64,000 bases of DNA from Tepidiphilus olei (GTDB taxonomy: Bacteria; Pseudomonadota; Gammaproteobacteria; Burkholderiales; Rhodocyclaceae). The notes under the pieces were generated by a model. The model searched no databases, had not been told where the DNA came from, and saw nothing but the letters and a program-made list of their open reading frames with translations. The position numbers and the translations under genes are program-made. Where the stretch lies: the NCBI RefSeq assembly GCF_006980705.1, contig NZ_SBHO01000001.1, positions 62,001-126,000 of the forward strand, written 5' to 3'. This document shows, in pieces, positions 25,418 to 34,492 of the stretch. Each line of letters starts with the position of its first letter. Position 1 is the stretch's first letter.

Positions 25418-27532
25418 ATGAGCGAACGGGAAACCCTGCTGGTCGAACTCGTCACCGAGGAGCTGCCGCCCAAGGCGCTGCCGCGGCTGGGCGAATCCTT
25501 CGGGCGCGGCGTGCTCGAGCGCTTGCAGGCGCGGGGCCTGGCCGATGCCGACGCACCCTGGCGCTGGTTCGCCAGCCCTCGGCGGCTGGCGGTGCAAGTG
25601 GGTGGGGTGCGCGAGCGCGCCCCCGATCGGGCCAGAGAAGAACGCCTGATGCCCGTGGCGGTGGCGTACGATGCCGCCGGCAAGCCTACGCCCGCGCTGG
25701 AAAAGCGCCTCGCCGCCAAGGGGCTCACGCCGCAGACCGCCAAGCTCGAACGCCGGCTCGAGGGCAAGCAGGAAATGCTCTATCTGCACACGGTGGAGGC
25801 CGGCGCCCTGCTCGACGAGGCGCTCGCCCCCCTCGTCGCCGAGGCGATCCGCGCGCTGCCCATTCCCAAGCTCATGCGCTGGGGCGCGGGCGAGGCGCAA
25901 TTCGTGCGGCCGGTGCATCGCCTGGTGATGCTGCACGGTGCGCGCGTGGTGCCGGGGCGGGTGCTCGACCTGGAGTCTGGCCGCGAAACATTGGGACACC
26001 GCTTCATGAGCCGCGGCGCGATCGAACTCGCCAATGCCGAGGCCTATGAGCCGACGCTGCTTGCCGAGGGCAAGGTCATCGCCGATTTCGCCGCGCGGCG
26101 CGCCGAGATCGAACGGCAGCTGCACGAAAAGGCTGGCGCCGAGGGAGGCGTTCTGGGCGAGCATGCGGCGCTGCTCGACGAAGTGACCGCTCTCGTCGAG
26201 CATCCCACTATCTACGTCGGGCGCTTCGAGGAGGAGTTTCTCTCGGTGCCACCCGAGTGCCTCATTCTGACGATGCAGGCGAACCAGAAATATTTCCCCT
26301 TGTTCGATGCGCAGGGGCGGCTCACCAACCGCTTTCTCATCGTCTCGAATATGCGCCTGTCCGAGCCCAAGAGCCGCAACATCGTCGAAGGCAACCAGCG
26401 CGTGGTGCGTCCGCGCTTGGCCGATGCGCGCTTTTTCTACGAGCAGGACCGCAAGGAACGGTTGGAATCGCGCCTGCCCCGGTTGGATGCCATCGTCTAT
26501 CACAACCGCATCGGCACCCTGGGCGAGCGGGTGCTGCGCTTGGAAGTGCTCTCCGGTTGGCTCGCCGAGCGGCTCGGTGCCGACGTGGCGCTCGCCCGGC
26601 GCGCGGCCAGGCTGGCGAAATGTGACCTCGTCACCCTGATGGTGGGCGAATTCCCCGAGCTCCAGGGCGTGATGGGGCGCTACTATGCGCTCGCCGACGG
26701 AGAGTCGGAAATCGTGGCCGAGGCGATCGAGGATCACTACAAGCCGCGCTTTGCCGGCGACGCGCTGCCACGTCGCTTGGTGGGGAAGATCGTGGCACTC
26801 GCCGAGCGGCTCGACGCACTTGCCGGGCTCTTCGCCATCGGCGAGATTCCTACCGGCGAGAAAGACCCTTACGGCTTGCGCCGCGCGGCGCTGGGGGTGC
26901 TGCGCATCGCCATCGAGACGCCGCTGCCCCTCGAGCTCGATGCGGCGATCGAGCGCGCGCTCGTCGAACAGCCCGCCGCGGTACGCGCTCAGGCCCCGGC
27001 CGATACCGCCGAGAAACTGCGCCGTTTCTTCGACGAGCGTCTGCGTCATTGGCTGCGCGAGGCAGGGCATGCGCTCGATGCGATCGACGCCGTGCTCGCG
27101 CTGCGCCCGGGCCGTATCGACACGGTGCCGGCGCGGCTCGAGGCAGTGGCCGCATTTCTCGAGGCGCCGGAGGCTGCCACGCTCGCCACGGCCAACAAGC
27201 GCATCGCCAATCTGCTCAAGAAAGCGGGCGAAGAGGGCGCGGCGCACGTGGACGTGGCGCTCTTTGCCGAGCCCGAGGAAAAGGCCCTCTTCGAAAAGAT
27301 GCACGCCGTGGCGCCTTACGTCGCCTCACACCTGGAAAACGAGGCCTATGCCCAGGCGCTCACCACGCTCGCCGCGCTCGCCGCGCCGGTGGATGCCTTC
27401 TTCGATCGCGTGATGGTGCTGTGCGACGAACCGCTGCTGCGGGCGAATCGCCTGGCGCTTTTGCGCGAACTGCGGCAGTTGATGAACCAGGTGGCCGATC
27501 TGTCGGTGCTGGCACGCGAGGCGGGCGCCTGA
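25418..27532 (+). CDS. glyS: Glycyl-tRNA synthetase beta subunit
   Basis: 704 residues, with the standard opening [39 protein letters not shown] in the HD-like region, and a C-terminal anticodon-binding domain ending in [22 protein letters not shown]. Needed with GlyQ for tRNA-Gly charging. Immediately downstream of glyQ, followed by gmhB after 10 bases. Confidence 0.97.
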   Translation: MSERETLLVELVTEELPPKALPRLGESFGRGVLERLQARGLADADAPWRWFASPRRLAVQVGGVRERAPDRAREERLMPVAVAYDAAGKPTPALEKRLAAKGLTPQTAKLERRLEGKQEMLYLHTVEAGALLDEALAPLVAEAIRALPIPKLMRWGAGEAQFVRPVHRLVMLHGARVVPGRVLDLESGRETLGHRFMSRGAIELANAEAYEPTLLAEGKVIADFAARRAEIERQLHEKAGAEGGVLGEHAALLDEVTALVEHPTIYVGRFEEEFLSVPPECLILTMQANQKYFPLFDAQGRLTNRFLIVSNMRLSEPKSRNIVEGNQRVVRPRLADARFFYEQDRKERLESRLPRLDAIVYHNRIGTLGERVLRLEVLSGWLAERLGADVALARRAARLAKCDLVTLMVGEFPELQGVMGRYYALADGESEIVAEAIEDHYKPRFAGDALPRRLVGKIVALAERLDALAGLFAIGEIPTGEKDPYGLRRAALGVLRIAIETPLPLELDAAIERALVEQPAAVRAQAPADTAEKLRRFFDERLRHWLREAGHALDAIDAVLALRPGRIDTVPARLEAVAAFLEAPEAATLATANKRIANLLKKAGEEGAAHVDVALFAEPEEKALFEKMHAVAPYVASHLENEAYAQALTTLAALAAPVDAFFDRVMVLCDEPLLRANRLALLRELRQLMNQVADLSVLAREAGA

Positions 27533-27542
27533 GGAGGCGGTC

Positions 27543-28082
27543 ATGAAACTCATCGTGCTCGACCGCGACGGGGTGATCAACGAGCATTCGGATCAGTTCG
27601 TCAAGAGCCCGGAGGAATGGATTCCCATACCCGGTTCGCTCGAGGCGATCGCCCAGCTCACGCAATGGGGGTGGCGCGTGGTGATCGCCACCAACCAGTC
27701 GGCGATCGGGCGCGGCCTCATCGGCATGGATACCCTGAACGCGATCCACGAGACCATGCTGCGCCGGCTCGCCGAAGTCGGCGGGCGCATCCATGCCATC
27801 TTTTTCTGCCCGCATGCCGAGGTGGAAAACTGTGCTTGCCGCAAACCCAAACCGGGGATGCTGCTCGAGATCGGACAGCGCTTTGGCGTGGATCTGTCGC
27901 AAGTGCCGGTGGTGGGCGATGGCATTCGCGATATCCAGGCGGCGGTCGCCGCCGGTTGTCGCCCGTGGCTGGTGCTCACCGGCAAGGGGCGCAAAACCTT
28001 GGCGAGCGGCCTGCTGCCGGAGAACGTGACCATCGCCGAGGATCTGGCCGAAGTCGCCCGCCGGCTGACGGAGTCGCCATGA
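27543..28082 (+). CDS. gmhB: GmhB, D-glycero-beta-D-manno-heptose-1,7-bisphosphate 7-phosphatase
   Basis: 179 residues, HAD family. The catalytic DRDGVIN (nucleophile and acid Asp) is at 8-14, followed by IATNQSAIGRG, the zinc-binding loop FCPHAEVENCACRKPKPGM and VVGDGIRDIQAA. It removes the 7-phosphate in ADP-heptose synthesis for LPS core. A second GmhB-like gene is at 47886-48464. Its stop overlaps the plsC start. Confidence 0.93.
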   Translation: MKLIVLDRDGVINEHSDQFVKSPEEWIPIPGSLEAIAQLTQWGWRVVIATNQSAIGRGLIGMDTLNAIHETMLRRLAEVGGRIHAIFFCPHAEVENCACRKPKPGMLLEIGQRFGVDLSQVPVVGDGIRDIQAAVAAGCRPWLVLTGKGRKTLASGLLPENVTIAEDLAEVARRLTESP

Positions 28083-28849
28083 GCCCACGCCGCGCTTCGC
28101 TCTCGGCCTGGATCCGGTCGATCCTCTTCGTCGTACTCATGACGCTGGTGACGGTGCCCTATTCGCTGGTGACGATCGCCGTGCGTCCCTTGCCGCCGCT
28201 GCCACGCCATCGCATCGTCAGTTTCTGGGCGAAGATCACCGCCTTTCTCATCTGGCACGTGCTCGGCATCCGCTGGCGGGTGGAAGGGCGGGAGCACATC
28301 CCGGCGCGACCCTGTGTCTTCCTTGCCAAGCATCAGTCGGCCTGGGAGACGCTGGTGCTGGAGGCCATCCTGCCGCGGCTCGTCTTCGTGCTGAAAAAGG
28401 AGCTGCTGCGCATCCCCTTCATCGGCTGGGGGTTGGCCAGCTGCTCGATGATCGCCATCGACCGCAACGACCGGCGTGGCGCGCTGCAGCAGGTGATCGA
28501 GCAGGGCAAGGAGCGGCTCACGCAAGGCTTTTCGGTGCTCATCTTCCCCGAAGGCACCCGGGTGGCGCCGGGGCACACGCGGCGCTATCTCGCTGGCGGG
28601 GCGGCGCTCGCCGTGGCAGCGGGCGTCCCGGTGGTGCCGATCGCGCACAACGCCGGCGAATTCTGGCCCAAGGGAGCTTTCGTCAAGATTCCGGGCGAAG
28701 TGCTGGTGTCGATCGGCCCGCCGATCGATCCTCGGGGAAAGAGCGTCGACGAGGTCAATCGCCTGGTGGCGGAGTGGATCGAATCCGAGATGCGGCGCCG
28801 TTTCCCGTGGCATTATGGCGAAACTTCGACCGAAGGGGCGCCGTCGTGA
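28079..28849 (+). CDS. plsC: 1-acyl-sn-glycerol-3-phosphate acyltransferase
   Basis: 256 residues. An N-terminal membrane segment (about 10-33) is followed by the PlsC acyltransferase blocks: KHQSAWETL (H-X4-E variant of HX4D, common in this subtype), the region FVLKKELLRIPFIGWGL, FPEGTR, and VVPIAHNAG. It makes phosphatidic acid. ATGA overlap with gmhB, and a GTGA overlap with the following TetR gene. Confidence 0.92.
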   Translation: MSPRRASLSAWIRSILFVVLMTLVTVPYSLVTIAVRPLPPLPRHRIVSFWAKITAFLIWHVLGIRWRVEGREHIPARPCVFLAKHQSAWETLVLEAILPRLVFVLKKELLRIPFIGWGLASCSMIAIDRNDRRGALQQVIEQGKERLTQGFSVLIFPEGTRVAPGHTRRYLAGGAALAVAAGVPVVPIAHNAGEFWPKGAFVKIPGEVLVSIGPPIDPRGKSVDEVNRLVAEWIESEMRRRFPWHYGETSTEGAPS

Positions 28850-29544
28850 GCGGAAAGAAAAGGGGGAAGGAGTCGCGCCAGAGCGGTGGGACCGAGACGC
28901 GGGAGAAAATCCTGGATGCGGCCGAGGCGCTCTTCGCCGAGTATGGCTTCGAAGGCGCGTCCATGCGCATGATCACGGCCCGGGCCGGGGTCAATCTCGC
29001 TGCGGTCAATTACCATTTCGGCTCCAAGGAAAACTTGCTGTGTGAAATCTTTCGCCGTCGCCTGGCCGAAATCACGGAAGAGCGACGCCGTCGCCTGGCG
29101 CAGCTGCAGCGCGACGCCGAGGCGCTGGGCAAAGCGGTGCGGCCCAGTCGCATCGTCGAAGCCTTCTTCGCCCCTTTGCTGGAGCTCGCCCGCACCGAAG
29201 GAGGCCGGCGTTTCCTCCAGCTCCTGGGCCGGACGATGACCGATCCGAGCGCCTTCGTGCGTCACGTGCTCGCCAAGGATTATGGCGACGTCAGTGACGA
29301 ATACCTCGAGGCGCTCTACCGCTCCTTGCCGGGTGTGCCGCATGCCGAGATCTTCTGGCGTTTCCACTTCATGCTGGGCGCCGTTTCTTACGCGATCGCC
29401 GGCGCCGAGGGCTTGCAAGCGCTGGCCGGCGAATCCTTCGACGATCACGATCCGGCCAAGCTCGAAGCGCGCCTCATGAGTTTCCTTTTGGGCGGATTGC
29501 GCGCGCCGCTGCCGGATGTCGCGGCGCAATCGCACGTCGGCTGA
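28846..29544 (+). CDS. TetR-family transcriptional regulator
   Basis: 232 residues. After a basic tail (SGKKRGKESRQSGG), the HTH covers about 20-65: TREKILDAAEALFAEYGF, MITARAGVNLAAVNYHFGSKENLL. The ligand domain is of the CecR/YbiH-like type (C-terminal TetR_C). Start is GTG at 28846, overlapping the plsC stop. Probably controls plsC-linked lipid genes or the following enoyl-CoA hydratase; no operator was recognised. Confidence 0.82.
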   Translation: MSGKKRGKESRQSGGTETREKILDAAEALFAEYGFEGASMRMITARAGVNLAAVNYHFGSKENLLCEIFRRRLAEITEERRRRLAQLQRDAEALGKAVRPSRIVEAFFAPLLELARTEGGRRFLQLLGRTMTDPSAFVRHVLAKDYGDVSDEYLEALYRSLPGVPHAEIFWRFHFMLGAVSYAIAGAEGLQALAGESFDDHDPAKLEARLMSFLLGGLRAPLPDVAAQSHVG

Positions 29545-29621
29545 GCTTGGCGTATCATGATCCAGTGTGCGAATCCTTCGCGGGATCGCGCCGTGATCCA
29601 CTTCCCGGAGGAGACCAGAAC

Positions 29622-30419
29622 ATGGACCAATCCCACACGAACGCCGCCGAGCCCTTGGTGCACTCGCGGCTCGAAGACGGCGTGCTCACCCTCACCCTGA
29701 ACCGGCCACAGCAGTACAACGCGCTCTCCTGGGCCATGCTCGAAGCTTTGCGCGAGGCAGTGCGTTCGGCGCAGGACCCGGACGTGCGCGTGGTCGTGCT
29801 CGCCGGTGCCGGCAAAGCCTTTTGTGCCGGGCACGATCTCAAGGAGATGCGGGCCAATCGTACGCTGGATTTTCAGCGCCGGCTCTTCGCACTGTGCTCC
29901 GAGGTGATGCTCTCCCTCATCCGGCTGCCGGTGCCAGTGATCGCGCGCGTGCATGGCATCGCCACCGCCGCCGGTTGCCAGCTCGTGGGCATGTGCGACC
30001 TCGCCGTGGCGAGTAGCGAGGCGCGCTTTGCCGTCTCCGGCATCAACGTTGGACTGTTCTGCTCGACTCCCTCCGTGGCCCTGTCGCGCAACATGGGGCG
30101 CAAGGAGGCGTTCGAGATGCTGGTCACGGGAGAATTCATCGACGCCGAGGAGGCCCATCGTCGCGGCCTCGTCAATCGCGTCGTCCCCCCGGAGGCGCTC
30201 GACGAGGAAGTAGAGCGACTCACCGCTTCGATCAAGGCGAAATCTCCGGTGGCGGTACGCATGGGCAAAGAGCTTTTCTACCGTCAGCTGGAGATGGGGA
30301 TCGAGGCGGCCTACCAGCTTGCCGGCGAGGTGATGGCCTGCAACATGATGGCCGAGGATGCCGCCGAAGGGATCGACGCCTTCATCGAGAAACGCCCGCC
30401 GCAGTGGCGCGGATGCTGA
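29622..30419 (+). CDS. Enoyl-CoA hydratase/isomerase family protein
   Basis: 265 residues, crotonase fold. LTLNRPQQYNALSWAMLEAL is at the N-terminus, followed by the oxyanion-hole segments GAGKAFCAGHDLKEM and HGIATAAGCQLVGMCDLAVAS. The usual second catalytic Glu position reads FCSTPSVALSRNMG, where many enoyl hydratases have Glu, so the exact reaction is uncertain. Start at 29622 follows GGAGGAG. Its 3' end overlaps the tatD start by a few bases. Confidence 0.8.
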   Translation: MDQSHTNAAEPLVHSRLEDGVLTLTLNRPQQYNALSWAMLEALREAVRSAQDPDVRVVVLAGAGKAFCAGHDLKEMRANRTLDFQRRLFALCSEVMLSLIRLPVPVIARVHGIATAAGCQLVGMCDLAVASSEARFAVSGINVGLFCSTPSVALSRNMGRKEAFEMLVTGEFIDAEEAHRRGLVNRVVPPEALDEEVERLTASIKAKSPVAVRMGKELFYRQLEMGIEAAYQLAGEVMACNMMAEDAAEGIDAFIEKRPPQWRGC

Positions 30420-31222
30420 TCGATACCCACCTGCACTGGGACGCCGAAGAATACGACGCCGATCGCGGTGCCTTGCTCGCGGCGGCGCGCGCTTGCGGCA
30501 TCGGCCTCTTCGTCGTACCGGGCGTGGAGCCGGCGCGCTTTGCCCGGCAGGCGGAGAAATGCCGGGACGTGCCCGAAGCGCGGCTCGCCTGGGGGGTGCA
30601 TCCGCTCTATGTGGCGCAGGCGCAGCGCCACGCCGAGGCGCTCGCCGACACCCGGCTGGATGTGCCGGCCGCCTGCGCCGCGGCGATGGCGCAGCTGAAA
30701 TCCTGGATCGAGTCGCACCCCTGTGTGGCGATCGGGGAAATCGGGCTCGATCGTTTCGTCGCCGCCCCTGCGCTCGAAGTGCAGCGGCCCTGGTTCGAAG
30801 CCCAGCTGCGCCTGGCACAGCAACTCGGACTGCCGGTGATCCTGCACGTGCGCCGCGCCGTCGAGGACGTGCTCCAGAGTCTGGCGAAACATCGTCTGGT
30901 CGGCGGCATCCTGCATGCCTTCAATGGCTCCTTCGCCCAGGCGGAAAGGGCGTTGCGGCTGGGGTTTGCCCTGGGATTCGGCGGCGCGATGAGCTACGAA
31001 GGGTCGCGCCAGGTACGCCGACTGGCCGCCGAGCTGCCCTGGGAGGCGATCGTGCTCGAGACCGACGGGCCGGACATCCCCCCCGCCTGGGCTCGGGATC
31101 GGCGCACCGTGCCGGCCGATCTGGCGCGCTACGCCGAGATTCTCGCCGAACTGCGCGGCTGTCCTCTTGCCGAGGTGATCGAGCGCACGGGTGAGAACGC
31201 GCGCCGCGTGCTCCGGCTGTGA
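30413..31222 (+). CDS. TatD family metal-dependent DNase
   Basis: 269 residues, TIM-barrel amidohydrolase-like. Motifs: DTHLHWD at the start, GVHPLYV, IGEIGLDRF, LHVRRAVEDV and LETDGPDIPP. TatD proteins have 3'-5' exonuclease activity and help with DNA fragmentation or oxidative damage repair. ATG at 30413 was chosen; an in-frame GTG at 30404 is possible. Overlaps the enoyl-CoA hydratase by 7 bases. Confidence 0.87.
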   Translation: MLIDTHLHWDAEEYDADRGALLAAARACGIGLFVVPGVEPARFARQAEKCRDVPEARLAWGVHPLYVAQAQRHAEALADTRLDVPAACAAAMAQLKSWIESHPCVAIGEIGLDRFVAAPALEVQRPWFEAQLRLAQQLGLPVILHVRRAVEDVLQSLAKHRLVGGILHAFNGSFAQAERALRLGFALGFGGAMSYEGSRQVRRLAAELPWEAIVLETDGPDIPPAWARDRRTVPADLARYAEILAELRGCPLAEVIERTGENARRVLRL

Positions 31223-31277
31223 CTTACTTCGGGCACCAGGACCTGCTGCGGTGCGCAAGTGCAAGGTGCGGCATTCT

Positions 31278-31913
31278 TCATTCGGCGTGCAAGCGCTCGC
31301 CGCTTTCCAAGGGGTCGTTGGCGGCGGGGCCCGTGATCCAGCCGGCGATGCGCGTTTTCAGACGCTCGATTTCCTGCGGCATGCGCTCGACGTGCATGAG
31401 CGAGAAACCGAAGACGTAGGCGTAGAGGAGCGTGGCCCGCGCCGTGGCCTCTTCTTCCGTGAGCCCCAGGGCGAGAAACAGATCGCGGGCGCAGGCGAGC
31501 CGGATCGCATCGACTTCGGCCACCACTTCGGCCACTTCCGAATCGCGCTGCGCCCATTCGCGGATGGCGAGTTCGATGAGGATGCCCTTGCGGTTGCGGC
31601 TCGCGCTATAGACGTCGATCACGTGGCGCAACTGCTCGGCCTCATGGCCGGGGATGGCGCGAGTCTGCTTGTGGATGTCGCGGATGCGCCCCTCGCGCCA
31701 GTGTTCGAGCAGCGCTTGCTGGAGTGAGCGCCGGTCACGGAAATGCCAGTAGAAACTGCCCTTGGTGACGCGCAGGCGGCGAGCCAGCGTTTCGATGCGC
31801 AGCCCGGCGATCCCTTCGCTGGCGATGAGTTCGATCGCCGCCTCGATCCAGGCAGATCGATCGAGCGGGGTACGCTCGGAGGGAGGGCGATTTAGGTCGT
31901 TCACCGTTGCCAT
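31278..31913 (-). CDS. TetR-family regulator divergent from etfBA
   Basis: 211 residues. HTH at about 20-65: WIEAAIELIASEGIAGLRIE, LARRLRVTKGSFYWHFRDRRSL. The C-terminal ligand domain contains EWAQRDSEVAEVVAEVD, found in regulators of acyl-CoA metabolism. Start at 31913. The palindrome at 31928-31949 between it and etfB is a likely operator for autoregulation and etf repression. Confidence 0.85.
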   Translation of the reverse strand: MATVNDLNRPPSERTPLDRSAWIEAAIELIASEGIAGLRIETLARRLRVTKGSFYWHFRDRRSLQQALLEHWREGRIRDIHKQTRAIPGHEAEQLRHVIDVYSASRNRKGILIELAIREWAQRDSEVAEVVAEVDAIRLACARDLFLALGLTEEEATARATLLYAYVFGFSLMHVERMPQEIERLKTRIAGWITGPAANDPLESGERLHAE

Positions 31914-31914
31914 C

Positions 31915-31949
31915 TTGACGAAATCCATTCCATACGATACCGTATGGAA
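31915..31949 (+). promoter_or_regulatory. etfBA promoter with TetR-type operator
   Basis: Perfect 9-bp arms TTCCATACG (31928-31936) and CGTATGGAA (31941-31949) around ATAC. A plus-strand -35 TTGACG (31915-31920) and, 17 bases on, a weak -10 TACCGT (31938-31943) overlap it, so a bound repressor would block the etf promoter. Confidence 0.65.
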
Positions 31950-32020
31950 CACGATCCCGCAAGGGGTGGCCCGGCTCGGCCGGGCGAGGTCGAGATGGCA
32001 TACTCAACTCGGGGAGAAAA

Positions 32021-32770
32021 ATGAAGATCCTAGTACCGGTCAAACGTGTAGTGGATTACAACGTCAAGATCCGCGTCAAGCCCGACGGCAGCGGCGTGGA
32101 TACCGCCAACGTCAAAATGTCCATGAACCCCTTCGACGAGATCGCCGTGGAAGAGGCGATCCGGCTCAAAGAGGCGGGCGTAGCGAGTGAAGTCGTGGCT
32201 GTGAGCTGCGGCGTGGCCCAGTGTCAGGAAACGCTGCGCGCGGCCATGGCCATGGGGGCCGATCGCGGCATCCTGGTGCAGACCGACGTGGAGCTGCAGC
32301 CGCTGGCGGTGGCCAAACTCCTCAAAGCCGTGGTGGAGAAAGAACAACCAGGATTGGTGATCGCCGGCAAACAGGCAATCGACGACGACGCGAACCAAAC
32401 CGGTCAGATGTTGGCGGCGCTGCTCGGTTGGCCGCAGGCTACTTTCGCGTCCAAGGTAGTAGTCACCGACGGCAAACTCACTGTAACGCGTGAAGTCGAC
32501 GGGGGGCTGGAGACGCTCGAACTGCCTTTGCCTGCGGTCATCACCACCGACCTGCGTCTGAACGAACCCCGGTTCGCGACGCTTCCCAACATCATGAAGG
32601 CGAAGAAAAAGCCCATCGACACGCTCACGCCCGAAGCGCTCGGCGTAGACGTCACGCCGCGGCTCGCCACGCTCAAGGTCGAAGAGCCGCCCAAGCGCAA
32701 GGCGGGCGTGATGGTCGGCAGCGTCGATGAGCTCATCGAGAAACTGCGCAACGAAGCCAAAGTGATCTGA
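32021..32770 (+). CDS. etfB: Electron transfer flavoprotein beta subunit
   Basis: 249 residues: [58 protein letters not shown]. It has the length and AMP-binding features of group I ETF-beta, which passes electrons from acyl-CoA dehydrogenases to ETF-quinone oxidoreductase. First gene after the TetR operator, followed by etfA after 17 bases. Confidence 0.95.
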   Translation: MKILVPVKRVVDYNVKIRVKPDGSGVDTANVKMSMNPFDEIAVEEAIRLKEAGVASEVVAVSCGVAQCQETLRAAMAMGADRGILVQTDVELQPLAVAKLLKAVVEKEQPGLVIAGKQAIDDDANQTGQMLAALLGWPQATFASKVVVTDGKLTVTREVDGGLETLELPLPAVITTDLRLNEPRFATLPNIMKAKKKPIDTLTPEALGVDVTPRLATLKVEEPPKRKAGVMVGSVDELIEKLRNEAKVI

Positions 32771-32787
32771 GCGGGGAGCCCAATACC

Positions 32788-33717
32788 ATGAAGATTCTCG
32801 TCATCGCCGAACACGACAACCAGAAACTCGCCCCGGCCACGGCGCACGCCCTGGGGGCGGCCAAGGCGCTGGGTGCGGCAGCCGACGTGCTGGTGGCCGG
32901 CCATGGCTGCCGGGCGGTCGCCGAGCAGGCGGCCAAGCTCGAAGGCGTGGCCCGGGTGCTGCTGGCCGATTCGCCGGCGCTCGCCGATCTCACCGCCGAG
33001 GCGCTCGCCGCCCAGGCGCTCCAAATCGCCAAGGAATACACCCACATCCTCGTGCCGGCCACGGCCTTCGGCAAGAACGTGGCCCCGCGCATCGCCGCTT
33101 TGCTGGACGTGGCGCAGATCTCCGACATCGTGAAAGTGATCGACGCCGACACCTTCGTGCGCCCGATCTACGCGGGTAATGCGCTCGCCACCGTGCGCTC
33201 GGGCGATCCCGTCAAGGTGATCACCGTGCGCGGTACGGCGTTCGATGCCGTAGGGGAAGGTGGAAACGCGCCCATCGAAACGATCGAGGCCATCGCCGAG
33301 TCGGGGCCCACCAAGGTGGTTGGCCGGGAGGTGACCAAGTCGGCCCGCCCCGAGCTGACGAACGCCCGGGTGATCGTCTCCGGCGGGCGCGGCCTGGGGA
33401 GCGCGGAGAAGTTTCACGAGTTGCTCGAACCGCTCGCCGACAAGCTCGGCGCGGCCATAGGCGCCTCGCGCGCCGCCGTCGACGCGGGCTACGCGCCCAA
33501 CGACTATCAGGTGGGGCAGACCGGCAAGATCGTCGCGCCCGAGCTCTACGTCGCCATCGGCATCTCGGGGGCCATCCAGCACCTGGCCGGCATGAAGGAT
33601 TCCAAGGTGATCGTGGCGATCAACAAGGATCCCGAAGCGCCGATTTTCCAGGTGGCCGATTACGGCCTGGTGGCCGATCTCTTCCAGGCGGTGCCGGAGC
33701 TGACGCAGAAATTGTGA
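32788..33717 (+). CDS. etfA: Electron transfer flavoprotein alpha subunit
   Basis: 309 residues. The C-terminal FAD domain has [47 protein letters not shown] and [23 protein letters not shown]. It binds FAD and pairs with EtfB. Same operon. Confidence 0.95.
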   Translation: MKILVIAEHDNQKLAPATAHALGAAKALGAAADVLVAGHGCRAVAEQAAKLEGVARVLLADSPALADLTAEALAAQALQIAKEYTHILVPATAFGKNVAPRIAALLDVAQISDIVKVIDADTFVRPIYAGNALATVRSGDPVKVITVRGTAFDAVGEGGNAPIETIEAIAESGPTKVVGREVTKSARPELTNARVIVSGGRGLGSAEKFHELLEPLADKLGAAIGASRAAVDAGYAPNDYQVGQTGKIVAPELYVAIGISGAIQHLAGMKDSKVIVAINKDPEAPIFQVADYGLVADLFQAVPELTQKL

Positions 33718-33730
33718 GCCGCGCGGCGCG

Positions 33731-34396
33731 ATGAACCTGCCTTCGGCGCTCTTCTCCGCGGAATGGATCGCCGGGTCGTGGCTGCTGTTCGCTGCGTGGA
33801 TCTGGCGCAGCTGGCGCCGTACCCCCTGGCAGGCGCTCAAGGACGACCGGCGTTTCCATCTCGTCGCGGGATGGGCGCTGGGTCTGGCCTTGCTGTGGAG
33901 CATCCGTGCTGGCATCGAAGCCGGGCTCACCTTCCACGTGTTGGGGGCGATGGCGGCCACGCTCTCGCTGGGGGCGCCGCTCGCTACTCTGGCGCTCGGC
34001 TTGGCGCTCGCCGTGGTCTGTGCGAACGGCGCGTTCGACGCGCCGGCGTTCGCACTCAATTTCCTCGTGACCGCGCTCTGTCCGGTGGTCTTCGCCGATG
34101 CTTGGCGTCGCTTCATCGCACGCTCCTTGCCGCCGCACTTTTTCGTGTTCATTTTCGTGGTGGCCTTCTTCGGTTCGGGATTGACGCTGCTCGTCGAAGG
34201 GGCGCTCGCCATCCTGGTGCTTTGGGGGGCTGGAGCCTATACCCTGGAGCATCTGCTGCAAGATTGGGCACCTTATTTCGTGCTCATGGGCTTTGCCGAA
34301 TCGTGGCTCAGTGGGGTGGTGATCACGATGTTCGTGGTCTATCGTCCGGACTGGGTGGCGGCCTTCGACGATGCCCGATACCTGAAAAACAAATGA
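33731..34396 (+). CDS. CbiM-like (energy-coupling factor type) integral membrane protein
   Basis: 221 residues with about six hydrophobic segments. The central TFHVLGAMAATLSLGAPLATLALG and the end GFAESWLSGVVITMFVVYRPDW resemble CbiM-family ECF permease components for cobalt or nickel. The N-terminal His-rich metal motif of true CbiM is not evident, and no CbiN, CbiQ or ATPase gene is nearby. Transport of a metal is therefore only a guess. It lies 13 bases after etfA and before the acyl-CoA dehydrogenase. Confidence 0.55.
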   Translation: MNLPSALFSAEWIAGSWLLFAAWIWRSWRRTPWQALKDDRRFHLVAGWALGLALLWSIRAGIEAGLTFHVLGAMAATLSLGAPLATLALGLALAVVCANGAFDAPAFALNFLVTALCPVVFADAWRRFIARSLPPHFFVFIFVVAFFGSGLTLLVEGALAILVLWGAGAYTLEHLLQDWAPYFVLMGFAESWLSGVVITMFVVYRPDWVAAFDDARYLKNK

Positions 34397-34492
34397 AAAA
34401 ACGAAGCCGGCATTCGACCGGGGTGGAAAGGGAACAGGTACCGGAGCCCAGGCTCCGGGATTCGAACGACGAAAACCCTGTAGGAGTAATCC

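Noticed and set aside
34441-34468. tRNA remnant (GGATTCGAAC resembles a T-arm) before the acyl-CoA dehydrogenase
   Set aside because: No acceptor, D or anticodon arm could be built around it; the 8-bp hairpin there explains the symmetry without a tRNA.
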